Shown: positions 20,337 through 35,136, numbered from the stretch's first letter. The stretch is DNA of 64,000 nucleotides from Deinococcus sp. YIM 134068 (GCF_036543075.1 NZ_JAZHPF010000017.1:1-64000), one strand, 5' to 3'. Notes: generated by a model from the letters alone, not told the origin. Made by a program: numbers and translations.

Positions 20337-20450
20337 CGGCGGCAACCCCTCCGTCAGCTTCCCTCGAAGGGAGGCTTTGTGTTGTGCCTCCCTTCAAGGG
20401 GAGGTGCCCCGCAGGGGCGGAGGGGTCGCCCCCGGCTCAACTGCCCTCCT
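20337..20450. repeat. GC-rich palindromic intergenic repeat
   Basis: Contains CCCTCCGTCAGC, CCCTCGAAGGGAGG, CCTCCCTTCAAGGGGAGG and CCCCGCAGGGGCGGAGGGG: nested inverted repeats able to fold into one large hairpin, between divergent cyclophilin and cmk genes. Belongs to the same broad family as the repeats near 5940, 43080, 48990, 55050 and 62660. Confidence 0.6.
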
Positions 20451-20515
20451 CATTCCTCCTGGCCGTCATCCCCTAATGAGCGGCGACCGTCACCCAGCCC
20501 CCTCGGACCATCTCC

Positions 20516-20521
20516 TACACT
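20516..20521 (+). promoter_or_regulatory. leaderless -10 box of cmk
   Basis: TACACT-GGGCGG-ATG, a 6-nt spacing. Confidence 0.65.
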
Positions 20522-20527
20522 GGGCGG

Positions 20528-21169
<642 letters not shown>

Positions 21170-21185
21170 CCGCAACCAAAAGGGA

Positions 21186-21217
21186 GGGAGGCAGAAGCGC
21201 ACAGGCTCCTGCCTCCC
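21186..21217. terminator. hairpin terminator between cmk and the subtilase
   Basis: GGGAGGCAG and CTGCCTCCC around a 14-nt loop, then TTCTCTGTT. The two genes converge here and either may use it. Confidence 0.7.
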
Positions 21218-21235
21218 TTCTCTGTTGCCGTGGGA

Positions 21236-23908
21236 TCAGCGCACGACGCTGAACTGCTGGCTCGTGTACGTCTCGGTGTGGGCGGGGTTGCTCTCGTTGC
21301 CCAGCGCCTTGAGGACCCTTACGCGAAGCTGGTAGGTCCCGGCGGGGGCGGCGCTGCCGTCGCTGAACTTGCCGTCCCACTCGTAGAAGTTGAAGGCGTC
21401 GCTGTCGGCACTCGTGTAGGCGTTGGTGGCGTTACGGGCCACGTAGTTCTGCACGAGGAGGGTGTCCTTCACGGCACCGCTCGCGTCCAGCAGCTCGAAG
21501 GTGAGTCGGCGCGACTGGTGCGAGAGCTGGGCGAGCACCACCGGGTTGTCCAGGTAGCCGTCGATCTCCTGGAAGGTGAAAGTGGGCAGTTCCGTGAGGG
21601 TCGCGCCCTCCGGGTAGATCACGCCGGTGGCGTTCTCGTAGAGGGCCGGGAAGTCGTACGTCGTGATGCCGATGCGGGCATTTCCCAACACCTGAATGCT
21701 CTGGTAGTCGCCCTTGAAGCCGCTGTAGGGAATCTCCAGGTGGCTGCCGTTCGCGCCCTCCAGGTAGACGTAGCCGCCGTACTGGGACTTGTCGGTGGCC
21801 CCGGCGGGGGGCGTGACCACCACGTTCAGCTCGACCTCACCGCCCGCCGGAACCGTGACCTGCACCGCGCCCGCGTCGGCGTCCTGCCCGTTGATCGTCA
21901 TGGTGGCGACCTCCTGGCTGGGGGCGGGGGCCAGGGTGGTGCCGCTGACGGTGAGGGCCGGATAGTGGGAGGCTTCGAAGACCTGCGCGGTCGTGCCCCG
22001 GTTTTTCAGCACGACGACCTTGCTGCGGGCACCGAAGGTCTCGCTCTCGCCGAGGCTGAGCTTGCTCGGCATGGCCGTGACGCGGTTGTTGTACGCCTCC
22101 ACCACGTCCACCATGCCCGCGCCCTGACGCTGCACGTAGTTGGGCACGCCTTCAAGCAGGGTTCCGTTGTTGAGGTACCAGCGCAGCGACGCGGTGTTCA
22201 TCAGGCGGGCGCGCATGTCCTCGGCGCGGATGGTGGGTTCGGCCTGAAGCATCAGGGCGGCGATGCCCGCCGCGTGCGGGGCGGCCATGCTGGTGCCGCT
22301 CAGGATCGCGTAGCCGGTCGGCTCGACGCTCAGGGGGTACGCGCTCTTGATGTTGCCGCCGGGTGCCGAGAGGTCGGGCTTGAGTTCGAGGTCGGGCGAC
22401 ATGCCGTAGGACGAGAAGTCGCTGATGGCGTTGCCCGTCGGGCTGTCGAAGACGCTCGTCTCGGCGTTGAAGGTCAACGTGACGCCGGAGGCGATCAGGC
22501 CGTCGATCTTCTCGCCGTCCGAGCGCAGGACGGACGCGACCGGAATCTCGATCTCCACGTTGTCGTTGGCCGAACCGGCCACGGTCGGGCTGATGAAGCC
22601 GGGCGCGTTGTTGTACAGGATGACGGCCCCGGCCCCCGCGTTCTGCGCGTTGAGCGCCTTCTCGCGGAAGGTGCAGGTGCCGCGCCGGATCAGCACGGCC
22701 TTGCCCGTCAGGCTGCCCGCCGCGTAGGGGCTGACCCCGTTCACCGAGCAGCCGTCGTTGGTGGTGGTGGGAGTGCTCGTGGAGAGTTTGGTGATCGGCA
22801 GCGACGCGCCGCTGGTGGCGTCCTTCGAGCCGGTGGCGAGCAGGTAGCCGACCCTGCTTCCGTCGGGGGTGATCGTGAAGTTGGACAGCTCCAGCTTGAT
22901 GTTGTCCACCGAGGCGGTGGAGATGACGTTCTCGCCGAGGCTGGGTGCCCCGGTCGCGTACTGCCCGCTCGTGCCGCTGTTGCCCGCCGAGACGGTCACG
23001 ACCATGCCGCGCTTCACGAGGCGGCTGGCGGCCCGCGAGGTCGGGGCCTGCGGCCAGTCGAAGGCCGAGCCGATGCTCATGTTCAGCACGTTCATGCCGT
23101 CGGCAAGGGCGCGCTCCATCGCCGCGATCATCACGTCGTCGTAGGTGGACCCCTCACAGCCGAAGACCTTGTAGGCCCCGAAGGTCACGCCGGGTGCGGC
23201 CCCCTTGAAGCCCGTGGTCGCGTCGTTGCCGCCCACGATGCCCGCCACGTGGGTGCCGTGGCCGCCGCAGTCGTCGTAGTTCTCGTCGGGCACGGGGGTG
23301 TAGTTGTCGTCCGTGCCGTAGGCGTCGCCCACGAAGTCGTACCCCGCCACGATGCGCCCGCTGAAGGCCGGGTGGTCGCGGTCGATGCCCGTGTCCATCA
23401 CGGCCACCTTGACGCCCTGACCCGTCAGGCCCAGCTCGTTTTGCGCCACGTCCACGCCCGTCATCGTGACGGCGCTGAACATCTGCGGCTCCAGCGAGGC
23501 GGTCAGGCTGCGCTCGACGCGTGGCCGCTCGATGCGCCGCACCGGGAACACGCCCGCCACGCCCGGCAACCGCGAGATGCGCCCGATGTCGGCGTTCGTC
23601 GCCTTCACGCTGAAGCCGTTGAACAGCGTGGTGAAGCTGGCGACCTCCTGAAAGCGGATGCCGCGCGACGCCGCGAGGCTGCGGAAGGTGGCCTGCTGAC
23701 TGCGGACACTCTGGGCGCTCAGGGTGGTGGGGTCGCCCTCCAGCTCGACGAACCAGCGGCCAGACACCTCCGCCGCGCCGCGCAGGGCGGGCAGGCTGCC
23801 GCTGGCGGTGACGCCGGAGTTGGAAGAGGCGGGAGTGCTCGTCTGGGAGCAGGCGGCGAGCACCAGACCCACGGTGAGAAGCGGGAGTTTGCTGAGGGAG
23901 TGTTTCAT
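21236..23908 (-). CDS. secreted subtilisin-like serine protease (S8), lipoprotein
   Basis: 890-aa protease. Lipoprotein signal ending LVLAAC (Cys20), an inhibitor-I9-like propeptide (~45-125), then the catalytic triad: Asp in [12 protein letters not shown], His in [13 protein letters not shown] and Ser in [13 protein letters not shown], with Asn in VSAGNSG for the oxyanion hole. A PA-type insert ([33 protein letters not shown]) splits the catalytic domain. The C-terminal ~300 residues are Fn3-like beta domains as in C5a-peptidase-type subtilases. ATG 23908 follows AAGGAG. Downstream of a PPC-domain lipoprotein in the same direction, probably one operon. Confidence 0.93.
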   Translation of the reverse strand: MKHSLSKLPLLTVGLVLAACSQTSTPASSNSGVTASGSLPALRGAAEVSGRWFVELEGDPTTLSAQSVRSQQATFRSLAASRGIRFQEVASFTTLFNGFSVKATNADIGRISRLPGVAGVFPVRRIERPRVERSLTASLEPQMFSAVTMTGVDVAQNELGLTGQGVKVAVMDTGIDRDHPAFSGRIVAGYDFVGDAYGTDDNYTPVPDENYDDCGGHGTHVAGIVGGNDATTGFKGAAPGVTFGAYKVFGCEGSTYDDVMIAAMERALADGMNVLNMSIGSAFDWPQAPTSRAASRLVKRGMVVTVSAGNSGTSGQYATGAPSLGENVISTASVDNIKLELSNFTITPDGSRVGYLLATGSKDATSGASLPITKLSTSTPTTTNDGCSVNGVSPYAAGSLTGKAVLIRRGTCTFREKALNAQNAGAGAVILYNNAPGFISPTVAGSANDNVEIEIPVASVLRSDGEKIDGLIASGVTLTFNAETSVFDSPTGNAISDFSSYGMSPDLELKPDLSAPGGNIKSAYPLSVEPTGYAILSGTSMAAPHAAGIAALMLQAEPTIRAEDMRARLMNTASLRWYLNNGTLLEGVPNYVQRQGAGMVDVVEAYNNRVTAMPSKLSLGESETFGARSKVVVLKNRGTTAQVFEASHYPALTVSGTTLAPAPSQEVATMTINGQDADAGAVQVTVPAGGEVELNVVVTPPAGATDKSQYGGYVYLEGANGSHLEIPYSGFKGDYQSIQVLGNARIGITTYDFPALYENATGVIYPEGATLTELPTFTFQEIDGYLDNPVVLAQLSHQSRRLTFELLDASGAVKDTLLVQNYVARNATNAYTSADSDAFNFYEWDGKFSDGSAAPAGTYQLRVRVLKALGNESNPAHTETYTSQQFSVVR

Positions 23909-23963
23909 GCGGGAAGGCTCCTTTGGGGGAAGGCTCGGGCGGGGTCGGGCAGTCGGCGGGGCG

Positions 23964-24431
23964 TTAACGGCGTGTCAGGGCGATCTGGTACGTGTTGGTG
24001 GCGAGGTCGTCGGTGGCTTCCTCGTCGTCGTAGATGTCAAAGCTCGTCACGACCGCCGTGTAGGTTCCGGCCTGCGTCACGTTGAAGCGCAGGTCGGCCT
24101 CCTGATCCGTGCCGCTGTCGTCGTCGCGCTCGAAGACCGTCACGCCGTCGGGCAGCAGGACCGTGACGTGGGGATCGAGGGTGCTCGCCGCGTCCACGCC
24201 CGTGCTCTTCACCGTCAGCCGGAGCTGGTCGCCCGCCACCGCGTCGAACCGGTAGTAGTCGTAGTCGCGTGCGGTTCCCGAGATGGTGCCCTTCACCGTC
24301 GCGCCGATAGCCAGGGGAGTCGCGGTCGCCACGCTGTCGTTCGGCTCGACCTCGGGCGGAACGACGACGCCACACGCCGCGAGCAGCAGGCCGGGCAACA
24401 GGGCGAGGGACAGGAGGCGGTGTCGTTGCAT
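23964..24431 (-). CDS. PPC-domain lipoprotein
   Basis: 155-aa lipoprotein: signal ending LLLAAC (Cys20), then one bacterial pre-peptidase C-terminal (PPC) domain. The hallmarks are [60 protein letters not shown] and the final strand [13 protein letters not shown] domains normally sit at the end of secreted proteases and are trimmed off; here the domain is a separate gene 55 nt upstream of a large subtilase, possibly its partner. AAGGAG lies 5 nt before ATG 24431. Confidence 0.8.
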   Translation of the reverse strand: MQRHRLLSLALLPGLLLAACGVVVPPEVEPNDSVATATPLAIGATVKGTISGTARDYDYYRFDAVAGDQLRLTVKSTGVDAASTLDPHVTVLLPDGVTVFERDDDSGTDQEADLRFNVTQAGTYTAVVTSFDIYDDEEATDDLATNTYQIALTRR

Positions 24432-24672
24432 GTGAACTCCTTCAAGGGCGCATGACGGCCTTCGGCGCACGGTGGCCGCGAGGACGGGGGTGGGAGGGCG
24501 TCTGGAACAACGAACTCTGCCGATTCTTCGGTGAGGCGCATGCTAGCTCGCCCCCACGTAGGTACGCAAGGTTTTCCCATGTGGGTGACAAGCAGCTCTC
24601 ATCTGGGAGGGTGGGTTGTGAGAAGTGGGGGCCTTCGCGTCAGCTTTCGCCTCGGCGTAGGCCCCACTCACC
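24432..24672. other. intergenic region between PPC gene and M16 operon
   Basis: No gene seen. An imperfect hairpin (GTGGGGGCCT ... AGGCCCCAC, 24625-24667) may terminate the M16 operon. A promoter for the PPC-subtilase operon must lie in the left half but I cannot pick one. Confidence 0.3.
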
Positions 24673-25919
<1,247 letters not shown>

Positions 25920-25923
<4 letters not shown>

Positions 25924-27182
25924 AGCGCAGGCTCCTGCGGGCCGAGGGTCACGACGGTCGCGTGGGCGGCGGGGTCGTACCCGGCAAGGAAGGTGTTCAC
26001 CCCGTCCAGCGTGAGGGCATTCAGGGCGGCGCGCAACTCGGCCACACTCCGCACCCGCCCGAACACGGCCACATCGCGCGTGAGGCTCGTCGCGCGGGCG
26101 CGCAGGCTCTCGGCCCCGAAGACGACTGAGGCGGTGAGTCCGGCGCGGGCGCGGTGGAACTCGGCCTCCGTCAAGCCCTCCGGCAGCCGGGCGAGTTCGG
26201 CGAGGAGGACCGAAAGCGTCTCCGGCGCGCGGCCCGGCGTGCTCCCCGCGTAGGCGCTGAGGAAGCCCTTTTTGCCCAGCACGACGGGCGAGGCGCTGAC
26301 GCTGTAGGCGAGGCCGCGTTCCTCGCGCACGGCGGTGAACAGGCGGCTCGCGCTGCCCCCCGACAGGGCCGTGAGGGCGACCTGCCACGCCAGCCAGTCG
26401 GGGTCACGGGGACTGACACCCGGTGCGGTCACGCTGATGTGGGTCTGCTCGGCGTCGGCGTGGGGAAGGTGAACGCGCTCGCCGGAGCGGAAGTCGGCGG
26501 GCACGGTCTCGTCCTCACCGGGCCGCCAGCCCACGAAGGTCCGCTCCACGAGCGTTCTCACCTCGTCGGGGTGGGCGTCCGCGACCAGCCCGAGGACGCT
26601 GCCCCGCGTTCCGTACCGGCCCAGGAAGACGCTCAGCCCCTCCGCGTTCAGGTTCGCCAGCCCTTCTGCCGTCCCACTAGCTGGGTGCGTGAATCCTGCG
26701 AAGGGTGAGGCCGGGTCGTGCGGAAAGGCCACCCGCCGCGCCCCCACCGCGAGGAGATCGGGCGGGCTGTCCTCCAGCCCCTCCAAATCCTGCCGCGCGA
26801 GGTCGGCGAGGACGGGCAACTCACCGGGCGGCAGCTCCGGGCGCAGCAGCAGGTCGGCGGTCAGCGCCAGCGCACCGGGCAGGTCGCCCACGAGGCCGCT
26901 CATTCCGACCCGCGTCGCCTCCGGCCCCACGCCTCCACCCCGCCGCACGCCGAGGTCGTCGAGCGCGTCCTGAAAGGCGCGAGCATCCCGGCCCCCGGCC
27001 CCCTTGTACAGCCACTCCTCCAGCACGCCCGCCGACCCCTCGCGGCCCACAGGGTCATGGGCACTGCCCACCGGAACGCGCACGTCGAGGGCAAAGCCCG
27101 GCCCGGTCCGGCGCTCGAACGCGACCCTCAGCCCACCCTCCAGGGTCCACAGATGCGCCCCAGGCGCGGCCACAGTCGTCAC
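25920..27182 (-). CDS. M16-family peptidase, inactive partner subunit
   Basis: 420-aa M16-fold protein in which the zinc-binding site is lost: the HxxEH position reads [13 protein letters not shown] (~51-63), so both His ligands are missing while the following KG is kept. The C-terminal half keeps the substrate-binding pattern [26 protein letters not shown], the R/Y pair typical of the non-catalytic alpha subunit. Starts at GTG 27182 and is predicted leaderless (TAGACT, 6 nt, GTG). It would form the substrate-gripping half of a heterodimer with the downstream protein. Confidence 0.88.
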
Positions 27183-27188
27183 CGGGGG

Positions 27189-27194
27189 AGTCTA
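27189..27194 (-). promoter_or_regulatory. leaderless -10 box of the M16 operon
   Basis: TAGACT-CCCCCG-GTG on the minus strand. Confidence 0.65.
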
Positions 27195-27220
27195 GCGCCG
27201 CGAGGCGGGAACACCGGGGG

Positions 27221-27248
27221 AGCGGTCAGCTTTCAGCCGTCAGCTCTC
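27221..27248. repeat. heptamer array, unit AGCNNTC (4 units)
   Basis: AGCGGTC, AGCTTTC, AGCCGTC, AGCTCTC in exact register. It overlaps the last codons of the RluA-like gene (stop at 27233), so the array supplies the protein's C-terminal RADG. Confidence 0.8.
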
Positions 27249-28138
27249 CACAGTTCGGGTGGGGGAGTGGCGTGGAGGGTCAGACGCTCGCCTGTCAGCG
27301 GGTGAACGAAGCTCAGGCGCTCGGCGTGGAGGAGGTAGCCGCCGTCGCCGGGGAGGGCGGGAAGATCGGGGAGTGGGCCGCCGCCCGGCGCATACAGGGG
27401 ATCGCCGATGAGGGGATGGCCGATGGACGCGAGGTGGATGCGGATTTGGTGCGGCCTTCCGGTGTGGATGGCCACCTCGAACAATGTGTTCCCCTCCGTT
27501 CGCCTTTCCAGCACGCGGGCGACGCTGTGGGACGCCTTCCCCGCCGCGCTCGCCGCGTACACGGTGCCGAGGCGGGGGTGCGGAACGGGGCCGATGGGCG
27601 TGGTGATCTCATACGTGTCCCGTTCGGTGAGACCTGCGGCGAGCGCCCGGTACCGCTTGTCCACCTCCCCCTCCCGCCACGCGCGGGCGAGGGTGGAGGC
27701 CGCCGCGTGCGTCCGCGCGAACAGCACCAGCCCGGAGGTGCCGCGTCCCAATCGGTGCAGGGAGCTGGCCTCCGGGAACGTGGCGCGCACCCGCATCAGC
27801 AGCGTGTGGTCGAGAAAGCCGCCGCCCGGCATGGTGGGCAACCCGGACGGCTTCACGACGGCCAGGAGCGCGTCGTCCTCATGGGCCACCTCGTAGGTGA
27901 GGGGCACGTCCTCCTCGTGCCAGGGGGGACGGTGCCACAGGAGGGTCTGGCCTGCGCGCAGCACTTCCCCACCCCGCACGGTCACTCCGTCCAGGCTGAC
28001 CTCGCCGCGCTCCAGCCGCTCTCGCCACTCGCTCTCAGTGGAGTGGGTGTACCGCCGCGTCAGGTAGGCGAGGACCGTCATTCCCCGCGCCTCCGGACTG
28101 GGGCGTTCGCGGTAGGTGTAGCCGCCGTTCAGGGCCAT
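27233..28138 (-). CDS. RluA-like pseudouridine synthase fold, catalytic Asp replaced
   Basis: 301-aa protein with an S4-like N-terminal segment ([30 protein letters not shown], ~37-66) and an RluA-type catalytic domain ([52 protein letters not shown]). RluA enzymes isomerise uridine to pseudouridine in rRNA or tRNA with the Asp of HRLD. Here that motif reads HRLGRGTSG, with G131 in the Asp position. All other blocks are well kept, so it is either non-catalytic or a variant subfamily. TAGGCT lies 6 nt before ATG 28138. The C-terminus is made of heptamer-repeat DNA. Confidence 0.85.
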   Translation of the reverse strand: MALNGGYTYRERPSPEARGMTVLAYLTRRYTHSTESEWRERLERGEVSLDGVTVRGGEVLRAGQTLLWHRPPWHEEDVPLTYEVAHEDDALLAVVKPSGLPTMPGGGFLDHTLLMRVRATFPEASSLHRLGRGTSGLVLFARTHAAASTLARAWREGEVDKRYRALAAGLTERDTYEITTPIGPVPHPRLGTVYAASAAGKASHSVARVLERRTEGNTLFEVAIHTGRPHQIRIHLASIGHPLIGDPLYAPGGGPLPDLPALPGDGGYLLHAERLSFVHPLTGERLTLHATPPPELWRADG

Positions 28139-28144
28139 GAGGGC

Positions 28145-28150
28145 AGCCTA
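28145..28150 (-). promoter_or_regulatory. leaderless -10 box of the RluA-like gene
   Basis: TAGGCT-GCCCTC-ATG on the minus strand. Confidence 0.6.
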
Positions 28151-28241
28151 GCGGGAGTTCCTCCCCGCAAGCCGCACTGGGAACTGTGACCACCTCCACC
28201 GAGACGGCGAAGCTCTCATCGCCTCCCACGATGCTGCACCC

Positions 28242-28754
28242 GTGCGCCGCTTCTTCCGCCTCGTGTTGGTGCTGGCCGTGCTGGCGGGTGCCGTGTATCT
28301 GGCATGGCCCACCTTGCAGCGGGTGTGGCGGTACGTGGAGTTGACGGCAGAACCCGCCCCGGCGGCGGGCACCCTTCCCAATCCCCTGCCCGGCCAGTCC
28401 CTGACCGACACGTGGGGCGCCGCCCGCAGCCAGGGCCGACGCCACGAGGGTATCGACATCTTCGCGCGGCGGGGCACGCCCATCCGCGCCACCACACGCG
28501 GCTTCGTCCTCAACATCGGCGAGAACCGCCTCGGCGGGCGCACCGTCATGGTCCTCGGTCCCGGCGGGCAGCGGCACTACTACGCCCACCTCGAACGCTA
28601 CCCCGACCTCGCGGAGGGCGACTGGATCGAGGCGGGCACCGTGGTCGGCTACGTCGGCGACAGCGGCAACGCACAGGGCACGCCGCCGCACCTGCATTAC
28701 GGGATTTACGCGGGGGGCGGGGCGATCAATCCGTATCCGTTTTTGCAGGAGTAA
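28242..28754 (+). CDS. membrane-anchored M23 (LytM) metallopeptidase
   Basis: 170-aa peptidoglycan endopeptidase-type protein. One N-terminal membrane segment ([16 protein letters not shown]) and then a complete small LytM domain: HEGIDIFA gives the HxxxD zinc ligands, and [10 protein letters not shown] supplies the HxH pair. All four metal or catalytic residues are present, so it is probably an active cell-wall hydrolase facing outward. It starts at GTG 28242; a GATGCT box lies 6 nt upstream, close to the leaderless consensus. Confidence 0.9.
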   Translation: MRRFFRLVLVLAVLAGAVYLAWPTLQRVWRYVELTAEPAPAAGTLPNPLPGQSLTDTWGAARSQGRRHEGIDIFARRGTPIRATTRGFVLNIGENRLGGRTVMVLGPGGQRHYYAHLERYPDLAEGDWIEAGTVVGYVGDSGNAQGTPPHLHYGIYAGGGAINPYPFLQE

Positions 28755-28757
28755 GTT

Positions 28758-29717
28758 TTATTCACTCGTCCTCACTCCCAAAATAACTCGCTCCCAAGCA
28801 CTCACCGCCACCTCGTTGCACGTCAGGCGCGGGTGGGAGAATAGTCGGTCGCGCTCAGGGTCGCCGCCGTGCAACGCTTCCGGCAGGAGCGCGGGTGGGC
28901 TGAAGTTGTCGAGGACGAGCATTCCGCCGACGCGCAGGACACCCACCAACACGTCCAGGCTCTCCGTCTCCCGCTTGGCAGGCGCGCAATCGCTGAAGAT
29001 CAGGTCGAAGGGGCCGTGAGTAAGGGCTTCGCGCCAGTCCCCATTCAGCACCTCGGCGCGTGGGTCGCTCGCCAGCGCATCCCGCGCCACCGCCGCCCGC
29101 TCCGGGTCGAGTTCGGCGGTTACGAGCCGGGCCGCGCCGTCCATCCCCGCGAGGAGCCATGCCGCGCCCACGCCCGTACCTGTCCCCAGTTCGGCCAGCC
29201 GCCCACCTGGGCGAGTGGCGGCCAGCGTTCGCAGCAGTCGCCCCGTCTCCAGACTGCACGAGCGGCCAAAGCCCAGCCGCCGCGCCTCCGCCTGCGCCAC
29301 CCGCACCCGTTCGGGTAGGGCGAGAGCCGGGGGCGCTGGGGGAAGCGCCCCCAATACCTGCCGCACCTGCACGTCGTCTGCCCAGGGCAACGAGCGCGGG
29401 TTGACCCAGGCGACGGGCCGCCCCTCCGGGCTGGGTTCGAGGGAGAGCAGGCGGGCGGGGAAGCAGAGCGATTCCACTCCCGAACGCCCCCGGATCGTCA
29501 CCGCCTCACCCGTCACTTCCACCCGCGCCCCGCCCTCCTCCCACGCCTCACGCGCGGCGGCCTGAGCGCCCGTCTCGCCGGGTTCGATGCCACCACCGGG
29601 CAGGGTCCAACCACCCCATTCCAGACCGACCATCAGCACCCGCCTCTCATGCTCCACCCAGACGCAGGCACGGCCCGTGTGCTGGAGACCGGGCGAGAGG
29701 TTGACCGTCAGCGTCAC
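28758..29717 (-). CDS. Nudix hydrolase - SAM methyltransferase fusion
   Basis: 319-aa two-domain protein. Residues ~12-115 form a Nudix domain with a perfect box from G42 to G63 (GGIEPGE, then REAWEEGG), so it should hydrolyse a nucleoside-diphosphate derivative. Residues ~140-319 form a class I O-methyltransferase-like domain: motif I LAELGTGTGVG (174-184), acidic AELDPERAAVA, FDLIFSDCAP and GGMLVLDNFSPP. GTG 29717 overlaps the stop of the deaminase gene (GTGA). I know neither the substrate nor a characterised protein with this domain pair; the fusion suggests sequential action or metabolite repair. Confidence 0.85.
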   Translation of the reverse strand: MTLTVNLSPGLQHTGRACVWVEHERRVLMVGLEWGGWTLPGGGIEPGETGAQAAAREAWEEGGARVEVTGEAVTIRGRSGVESLCFPARLLSLEPSPEGRPVAWVNPRSLPWADDVQVRQVLGALPPAPPALALPERVRVAQAEARRLGFGRSCSLETGRLLRTLAATRPGGRLAELGTGTGVGAAWLLAGMDGAARLVTAELDPERAAVARDALASDPRAEVLNGDWREALTHGPFDLIFSDCAPAKRETESLDVLVGVLRVGGMLVLDNFSPPALLPEALHGGDPERDRLFSHPRLTCNEVAVSAWERVILGVRTSE

Positions 29718-30346
29718 GCCAGCATCTCCAACACGTCTTCCAATTCGGCCCCACGCTCACGGAGGCGGCGCAGCGTCCCCTCGGCGCTGAGGCGGGCGGC
29801 GTGGGCGTAGTCCTCGGCGTGGACTGAGAAGGCGCGCAGGACCGGATCATCAGATGAGGTTGCCTCCTCCAGAAAGGCGGTCAGCACCAGCCGCAGCGCC
29901 GCCCGCTGCACCTCCTCCGGTGCCCGACCCATCCGGATGCCCTTGCGTGAGACATACGGATCATCTGTCAGGAGACGGGTACACCCTGCCCACGGATCGG
30001 GCGCGGCGTACTCCAGGGCGCGCAGGCCGCTCATGGCGACGGCCCCGGCACACTGCGGGCACGGCTGCACGGTCGTCAGCAGCGTCCAGCCGTAGCACTC
30101 GGGGCAGGGCGTGGCCGCGAGGTCCAGCAGCGCGTTGATCTCCGCGTGCGCGAGGTCGTGGCCGGAGATGAAGCCGCCCGCCACGCTCCGCCCCTCGCCC
30201 AGCCGGTTGCGCCCCCGCGCGATGACGGCTCCCGAAGCGTCCACGATCACCGCACCGATGGGATACGAGCCGTGCAGGTAGGCGGTCCAGGCCTGGCTGA
30301 GGGCGGCGTGCCAGCCCTGAGTCAGTGGTAGGAGGTGAGGAGTCAA
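29714..30346 (-). CDS. CDA-fold nucleotide/nucleoside deaminase
   Basis: About 210 aa from TTG 30346 (chosen because sequence further upstream is low-complexity and contains a heptamer array). Zinc deaminase core: SYPIGAVIVDASGAVIARGRN, HAEINALLDLA (HxE) and QPCPQCAGAVAMSGLRALEYAAPD (PCxxC). This is the tRNA-adenosine/guanine/cytosine deaminase superfamily; the ~90-residue helical C-terminal extension (LRLVLTAFLEEATSSDDPVLRAF...) is not typical of TadA. Coupled by overlap to the Nudix-methyltransferase, with the GGDEF-RHH gene 50 nt upstream in the same direction. Substrate unknown. Confidence 0.8.
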   Translation of the reverse strand: MTPHLLPLTQGWHAALSQAWTAYLHGSYPIGAVIVDASGAVIARGRNRLGEGRSVAGGFISGHDLAHAEINALLDLAATPCPECYGWTLLTTVQPCPQCAGAVAMSGLRALEYAAPDPWAGCTRLLTDDPYVSRKGIRMGRAPEEVQRAALRLVLTAFLEEATSSDDPVLRAFSVHAEDYAHAARLSAEGTLRRLRERGAELEDVLEMLA

Positions 30347-30364
30347 TGTGTTGTCTGCCTTCTC

Positions 30365-30392
30365 CACTGACCACTTACCACTGTCCACAGAC
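30365..30392. repeat. heptamer array, unit CCACTNA (4 units)
   Basis: CCACTGA, CCACTTA, CCACTGT, CCACAGA in exact 7-nt register, filling the short gap between the GGDEF-RHH and deaminase genes. Confidence 0.75.
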
Positions 30393-30396
30393 CGCC

Positions 30397-31002
<606 letters not shown>

Positions 31003-31102
31003 GAGAACTTCCCCTTCCGAACGCTTGTATGTACATAGTGTATATATATATCCTACGCATCACGCCATCTACTCCCCCCCGAAAAGGTGTGTCCTGGCGC
31101 GG
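31003..31102. other. divergent intergenic region, AT-rich patch
   Basis: Contains a run of alternating TA (about 31038-31050), rare in this GC-rich genome. On the minus strand it provides TATATA/TACACT -10 candidates for the GGDEF-RHH operon. Confidence 0.45.
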
Positions 31103-31123
31103 CTTGAGCGCCCTACGCTCAGA
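31103..31123. promoter_or_regulatory. HAIR-like HspR operator upstream of groES
   Basis: CTTGAG, 9 nt, CTCAGA: matches the HspR inverted repeat CTTGAG-N9-CTCAAG in all but the last two bases. It lies 18 bp upstream of the groES -35 box. Suggests heat-shock repression by HspR; no CIRCE (HrcA) site is visible. Confidence 0.5.
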
Positions 31124-31140
31124 TTGTCAGACTCCGGGAT

Positions 31141-31170
31141 TTGACATTTCCGATGCAGAGCGTCTAGGAT
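31141..31170 (+). promoter_or_regulatory. groESL promoter
   Basis: TTGACA (31141-31146), 18-nt spacer, TAGGAT (31165-31170), about 80 nt before groES. Confidence 0.8.
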
Positions 31171-31249
31171 GCCCTCCGCAACGGCAAAAATCGCCGGGTG
31201 AGCCGGTGAGGACCGTTCATTCACTTCATTTCATAGGAGGTACACACCC

Positions 31250-31537
31250 ATGTTGAAACCATTGGGCGACCGCGTTCTCGTGGAGATCATCGAGGAAGCC
31301 GAGCAGAAGACCGCCGGGGGCCTGTTCGTCCCCGACACCGCCAAGGAGAAGAGCCAGCGTGGCCGGGTCGTCTCCGTCGGCAACGGCAAGCTCCTCGACA
31401 ACGGAACGCGCGTTGCGCTGGACGTGAAGGAAGGCGACACCGTGTATTTCGCCAAGTACGGCGGTACGGAAGTGACGCTGGAAGGCAAGAACTACTCGAT
31501 TCTCAGCGAGCGCGACATTCTCGCCATCGTCGAGTAA
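31250..31537 (+). CDS. groES: co-chaperonin GroES
   Basis: 95-aa Cpn10. [35 protein letters not shown] includes the mobile loop that docks onto Gro[35 protein letters not shown] is the conserved end. Strong TAGGAGG ribosome site before ATG 31250. It caps the GroEL folding chamber encoded next. The 123-nt gap to groEL is filled by inverted heptamer arrays. Confidence 0.97.
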   Translation: MLKPLGDRVLVEIIEEAEQKTAGGLFVPDTAKEKSQRGRVVSVGNGKLLDNGTRVALDVKEGDTVYFAKYGGTEVTLEGKNYSILSERDILAIVE

Positions 31538-33301
<1,764 letters not shown>

Positions 33302-33319
33302 AGCTCAAGCAGGACGGGG

Positions 33320-33347
33320 GAGGCCGGGGCGTGATTGCTCCGGCCTC
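33320..33347 (+). terminator. groESL terminator
   Basis: GAGGCCGGGGC, 6-nt loop, GCTCCGGCCTC: an 11-bp stem with one wobble. Only a weak T-rich tail follows. Confidence 0.7.
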
Positions 33348-33356
33348 GCTCATTGA

Positions 33357-33362
33357 TACAGT
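33357..33362 (+). promoter_or_regulatory. leaderless -10 box of the AT-rich gene
   Basis: TACAGT, 5 nt, then ATG 33368. Confidence 0.5.
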
Positions 33363-33367
33363 TAGAC

Positions 33368-33784
33368 ATGGACTTTGGAGCAGCTAGCTTCTTCCTAGAT
33401 TTAATTTTGGCGTTGCGTAATAATTTGCTTAGTCCTACTGTGTCGGCTCAACAGAAAAGAGAGGCTTTGAAGATTTTCGAGACTGCTCTCGTCGAAACTC
33501 AAATATATATATCGCGTTTGAAGAGGCTATCTGGAGAGTCGGATCACATGAATTCTGATTTAGTTCACAGAGACAGGCAAGTAGAAGAGGACTTGGTGCG
33601 ACTCTGGCGGCAAGCATCCCTTTCTTGTTTAGCTATTGACAACGTTTTACAACGCATCGCCTATTCAAAAAGCGAGTTTTGGCTGAGTAGAGAGAATTGG
33701 ACGAGGGAGGGGGTTGAGCGTGCAGGTATATCTATAGAGGATGCACGAGGAGAGATTAGAAGACTCGCCGCCGAATTAAAGTAG
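33368..33784 (+). CDS. AT-rich orphan gene, 138 aa
   Basis: Not recognised. A helical, mostly hydrophilic protein (FFLDLILALRNNLLS at the N-terminus; EVQRKREALKIFETAL-like and ARGEIRRLAAELK helices). Its composition is strikingly unlike everything around it: many AAA, TTT, TAT and ATA codons, including a TATATATAT run, in a genome where third positions are almost always G or C. This marks it as recently acquired. It nevertheless has a native-looking TACAGT box 5 nt before the ATG. It sits alone between the groESL terminator and a convergent gene. It could be a small defence or mobile-element protein; the sequence does not say. Confidence 0.75.
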   Translation: MDFGAASFFLDLILALRNNLLSPTVSAQQKREALKIFETALVETQIYISRLKRLSGESDHMNSDLVHRDRQVEEDLVRLWRQASLSCLAIDNVLQRIAYSKSEFWLSRENWTREGVERAGISIEDARGEIRRLAAELK

Positions 33785-33891
33785 AGATGTGACCTCCCCA
33801 TTAGGTCCTGCCACAAAGCTAGGGGAAAGGGAAGAGGCCCACCTAAACCCCTCCCCCTTCCTTTCTCCTTCACTGACGGCTGACCCCTCCC

Positions 33892-35136
<1,245 letters not shown>

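Noticed and set aside
31003..31250. CIRCE element upstream of groES
   Set aside because: No TTAGCACTC-N9-GAGTGCTAA match; the only inverted repeat is HAIR-like.
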